A stretch of 64,000 nt of DNA from Parasponia andersonii (lineage: Eukaryota > Streptophyta > Magnoliopsida > Rosales > Cannabaceae): the NCBI GenBank assembly GCA_002914805.1, contig JXTB01000029.1:611602-675601 (forward strand). The letters are read 5' to 3'. Within the stretch, counting starts at the first letter, position 1; each line of letters begins with the position of its first letter. A program made the position numbers and the translations under genes. A model generated the notes under the pieces. It worked only from the letters and a program-made list of their open reading frames with translations. It was not told where the DNA came from and searched no databases. Shown piece after piece: positions 61,668 to 64,000 of the stretch.

Positions 61668-62694
61668 TTAGATGTTAACAAGACCCTTTTCCTTGAGGCT
61701 TTCAACAGTGTCCCTCAGACTCACTTCCAAGGGGATGAAGTTAATTCCCAAACTTTTTACTTTCGAATCTGATACTTGGTACTTTGGCATGAGAGGCTTG
61801 TCATCTTCACATCTACAAAGCAATGTAAAACAGAGTTATTAAAGAAAATTATCATATATTAGTTAATCTTCTTAGCCTTTTTTCATTCTAAGAATTTGAC
61901 GCAATATAGTACTATAAATTCTCCTTTCTCCCAGCTACATAAGAATAGAAAAAGAGAAACTCTAATGCATCTGTGATGATTCGCTTATAATAAGAAACAA
62001 GGTCAAGCATAGCTATTAGCAATTTTAACCAAATAGTGGCTCGATCCAAATCGGAAAATAGCTTGAAAATGATAACTTACTTATCAGGAATGCTCACAGA
62101 AGGGTAAAGATGATGTAAAATTTTCAAAGCCTCAGAAATATGTGCAACAGGTCCAGCTATACAGTATCTTCCCCTAGCTGAAGCAACTTCAAATGCTTGA
62201 ATATGTGCACTAGCAACATCCCTAACATCAACAAATGGATAAACTTTGTTGGGAAAACTTTCATGTCCTGCACTCAAAGGAAAAGTCTGAAAAAACTCAA
62301 AGGCTTGAATCATATTGTTACATAATAAAGCAAACTGCGAAATTGTGGCTTCCACAGGTCAAGAAGTTAGTCTGTACTTGAATGTTAGTACACAGTATCC
62401 TTGTTACTCACTTGGCCATTGGCCAAGTTCAGGGAAACCGTGTGAATCTCCAAGTTAATGGAAAAGCAATCATAAATTAGCTGTTTGACCACATTGTGTG
62501 AGACAATTAGTGTAGGATCTGTAAATTATACCATTTAGTTGTTGCAGGATCAGCTTCACACTGGAATTAACAGTTGGTTGTAAGAGAGGACCAACAACAA
62601 GTCCTGGATGAATGGTGACCAAATCGATCCCATTTTCTTTGGCAAATTTCAAAGCAGCCTCTTCAGCTAGAATTTTTGAAAGCGTATACCAGCG
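61668..62694 (-). CDS. Reductase copy 9, exons 4-6 open; 5' part not in window
   Basis: Exon 4 (62694-62532), exon 5 (62267-62081) and exon 6 (61812-61668) are all open with GT-AG borders and the normal sizes 163, 187 and 145 nt. Exon 4 reads [12 protein letters not shown] with catalytic Tyr and Lys, then [16 protein letters not shown]. Exon 5 has [16 protein letters not shown] and the [19 protein letters not shown] form shared with copy 7. Exon 6 ends KGLVNI. Intron 3 sequence continues to about 62920, where Copia DNA begins and runs off the window. Exons 1-3 may lie beyond that element. Whether the gene is functional or truncated cannot be told here. Confidence 0.85.
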
Positions 62695-62949
62695 CTGGAA
62701 GGAAAAATTAACAAATATATGACTACAAAAAACATAGGAAAGCTGATGTATATTCTACCTTCTCTCCATATTGCAATCTATAATACAACAGAACTTTGAA
62801 CAGGAGAAAGACAGTAACTTAATATAGAACATAAAATGCAACTTTAATTGATATACAAGCAGAGCTCAAACGTATACAATACTGGTATTCTTCCTGAAGA
62901 TTTGAAACAGAATCTTTGTAAAAAAAAAAAACATTTAATCCTGTAATAG

Positions 62950-63065
62950 AAAGTTGCAGAAATTGCAGCTGAGGTGAATTGTGATAATTAGAGTGCGATC
63001 TTCTTGGTAAAGAACCCCATGTTTGATGAGTGAACTAAACTTGTTGATGTCAGCTATATTTTATC
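62950..63065 (+). pseudogene. Copia RNase H C-terminal fragment upstream of an LTR
   Basis: The frame reads VNCDN, stop, SAIFLVKNPMFDE, stop, TKLVDVSYI. This is the C-terminal RNase H pattern (CDNQSAI-LAKNP-FH-RTKHIDVRYH) with Gln and Arg codons turned to stops. A poly-purine stretch (AGATTGAGGGGGAAAAAA, about 63088-63105) follows, as expected just before a 3' LTR. It lies 5' of the next LTR and gag, so it belongs to a neighbouring element copy that shares this LTR. Confidence 0.75.
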
Positions 63066-63106
63066 AGTAATATAGTGGCAGCATGTCAGATTGAGGGGGA
63101 AAAAAA

Positions 63107-63664
63107 GTTCATACAACAGCCGTTACGTGTCAAGCGGTGGAGATTTTTTCTCCGTGTGATAACCGTGTGGAGCAAAACCGTGTTTAATACATGGTGAAAA
63201 AGAAAAGCAAAAGGCCAACTAATATATGATAATAAAACGTGTACAAACCGTGTGGTATATTAGGAAATTTTGAGAGAAAAATGTGTAAAGGTTGGTGAAG
63301 CCTAACACTATAAATAGGATCCTCATCTCTCATTATTTCTCATCCCAGAAAAGAGTGAAATATACCAAGTGTAAAGTGAGAGTAAAAATTGAGAGTTTTT
63401 ATTCTTGAAAGTTAAGAGAAAAAAAATACAGTTTTTCTCTTGGGTGTATTCGGGGTCTGGGGTGTGAGTTGTGAGTGTTGAGTATAAACACTTGTAAAAT
63501 TTCTTTTCTCCCTATAGTGAAGATCTGCAGCAGCTCCGTGGACATATCCAATTTGGTGAACCACGCTAATTTTTGTGTCCTATTTATTTATTTCGGCATT
63601 ATTTTTCACATTTATTTTATCACTTTCACTATTGTGTGTTTATTGGAGAGGTTATTCCCTAATA
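63107..63664 (+). repeat. Copia LTR with TATA box (left boundary approximate)
   Basis: Lies between a poly-purine stretch on the left and a primer site on the right. TATAAATA at 63309-63316 is the likely core promoter. The GGTGAACCACG box (63555-63565) is shared, in kind, with the LTRs at 676-1256 and 1281-1980 and with GTCGAACCTCG in the LTR at 54854. The left end lacks an obvious TG and is not fixed. Confidence 0.65.
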
Positions 63665-63666
63665 AT

Positions 63667-63678
63667 TGGTATCAGAGC
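63667..63678 (+). other. Copia primer-binding site
   Basis: TGGTATCAGAGC, complementary to initiator Met-tRNA, located 24 bp before the gag ATG. Confidence 0.92.
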
Positions 63679-63701
63679 AAGGTTTGATTTTAGTGGGAGC
63701 G

Positions 63702-64000
63702 ATGGCCGGATGTGAAGGATCAGGACCCGGAATTGACAAGTTCGACTATACAGACTTCTCGTACTGGAGATTGCAGATTAATGATTATCTGCATAGTAAA
63801 AAATTGCATCAGCCTCTATCGGGGAAGAAACCGAAGAAGATGGAGGACGACGACTGGCAACTCCTTGATCGACAAGTGTTAGGCGTGATCCGATTAACGC
63901 TAACGAAGAATGTTGCTCATAATGTGGCAGAGGCGAAAACCACAGCAGAGATGATGAGCATCCTGTCAGACATGTATGAGAAGCCGTCGGCAAATAACAA
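63702..64000 (+). CDS. Copia gag, N-terminal part, open to the window edge
   Basis: From ATG at 63702 the frame is open for 99 codons and leaves the window without a stop. It begins MAGCEGSGPGIDKFDYTDFS and continues with YWRLQINDYLH, DWQLLDRQVLGVIRLTL and MMSILSDMYEKPS, the usual TNT1/Tork-type gag N-terminus. The open frame, clean primer site and TATA-bearing LTR suggest a younger element than the other retroelements here. Gag forms the virus-like particle in which reverse transcription occurs. Confidence 0.85.
   Translation, partial: MAGCEGSGPGIDKFDYTDFSYWRLQINDYLHSKKLHQPLSGKKPKKMEDDDWQLLDRQVLGVIRLTLTKNVAHNVAEAKTTAEMMSILSDMYEKPSANN

Overview
The window is nuclear DNA of a flowering plant, most likely a eudicot (species not identifiable). 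The evidence is AT-rich intergenic DNA, small GT-AG introns, decayed Ty1/Copia and Ty3/Gypsy retrotransposons with plant-type primer-binding sites, MITE-like elements and a tRNA-derived SINE. Four N's (30463-30466) mark an assembly gap.

The only host gene family seen is one tandem array, entirely on the minus strand. It encodes short-chain reductases of the cinnamoyl-CoA-reductase-like / phenylacetaldehyde-reductase-like group (DFR/CCR superfamily). All full copies share six exons of nearly fixed size: 118, 170, 192, 163, 187 and about 145-157 nt, with the same phases, giving about 325 aa. By reading exons and splice sites directly I find four copies with all six exons open: copy 2 (20403-23398), copy 3 (27885-30143), copy 5 (39844-41870) and copy 6 (45259-47710). 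Copy 9 (61668-62694) shows only exons 4-6, all open, before a Copia element runs to the window edge. Copies 1, 4, 7 and 8 are pseudogenes with stops, frameshifts, lost splice donors or deleted exons. Five smaller relics lie at 2.3, 10.5, 48.6, 49.8 and 60.9 kb.

Layout. 0-2 kb: Copia gag and LTR (minus) and a probable solo LTR. 2.3-4.2 kb: exon-3 relic, a long-inverted-repeat element and a MITE. 5.7-7.9 kb: pseudogene copy 1, then a SINE at 8.6 kb. 11.1-19.7 kb: a decayed Gypsy element holding a nested 2.8-kb solo LTR. 20.4-30.1 kb: intact copies 2 and 3. 32.5-36.5 kb: dead copy 4 with a 1.7-kb solo LTR. 39.8-47.7 kb: intact copies 5 and 6, separated by repeats that hold two fragments resembling the start of a phosphoglycerate kinase gene. 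48.6-62.7 kb: a scrambled zone of relics, chimeric copy 7, copy 8 with a full Copia element in intron 1, and partial copy 9. 62.9-64 kb: a second Copia element with an open gag.

The array shows birth-and-death evolution. Neighbouring copies are most alike (2/3/4; 5/6; 7/9), and 5' and 3' flanks are duplicated along with the genes. The intact copies would encode soluble NADPH-dependent reductases of aldehydes or related carbonyls, acting singly rather than as a complex. I see no other biosynthetic enzyme in the window.
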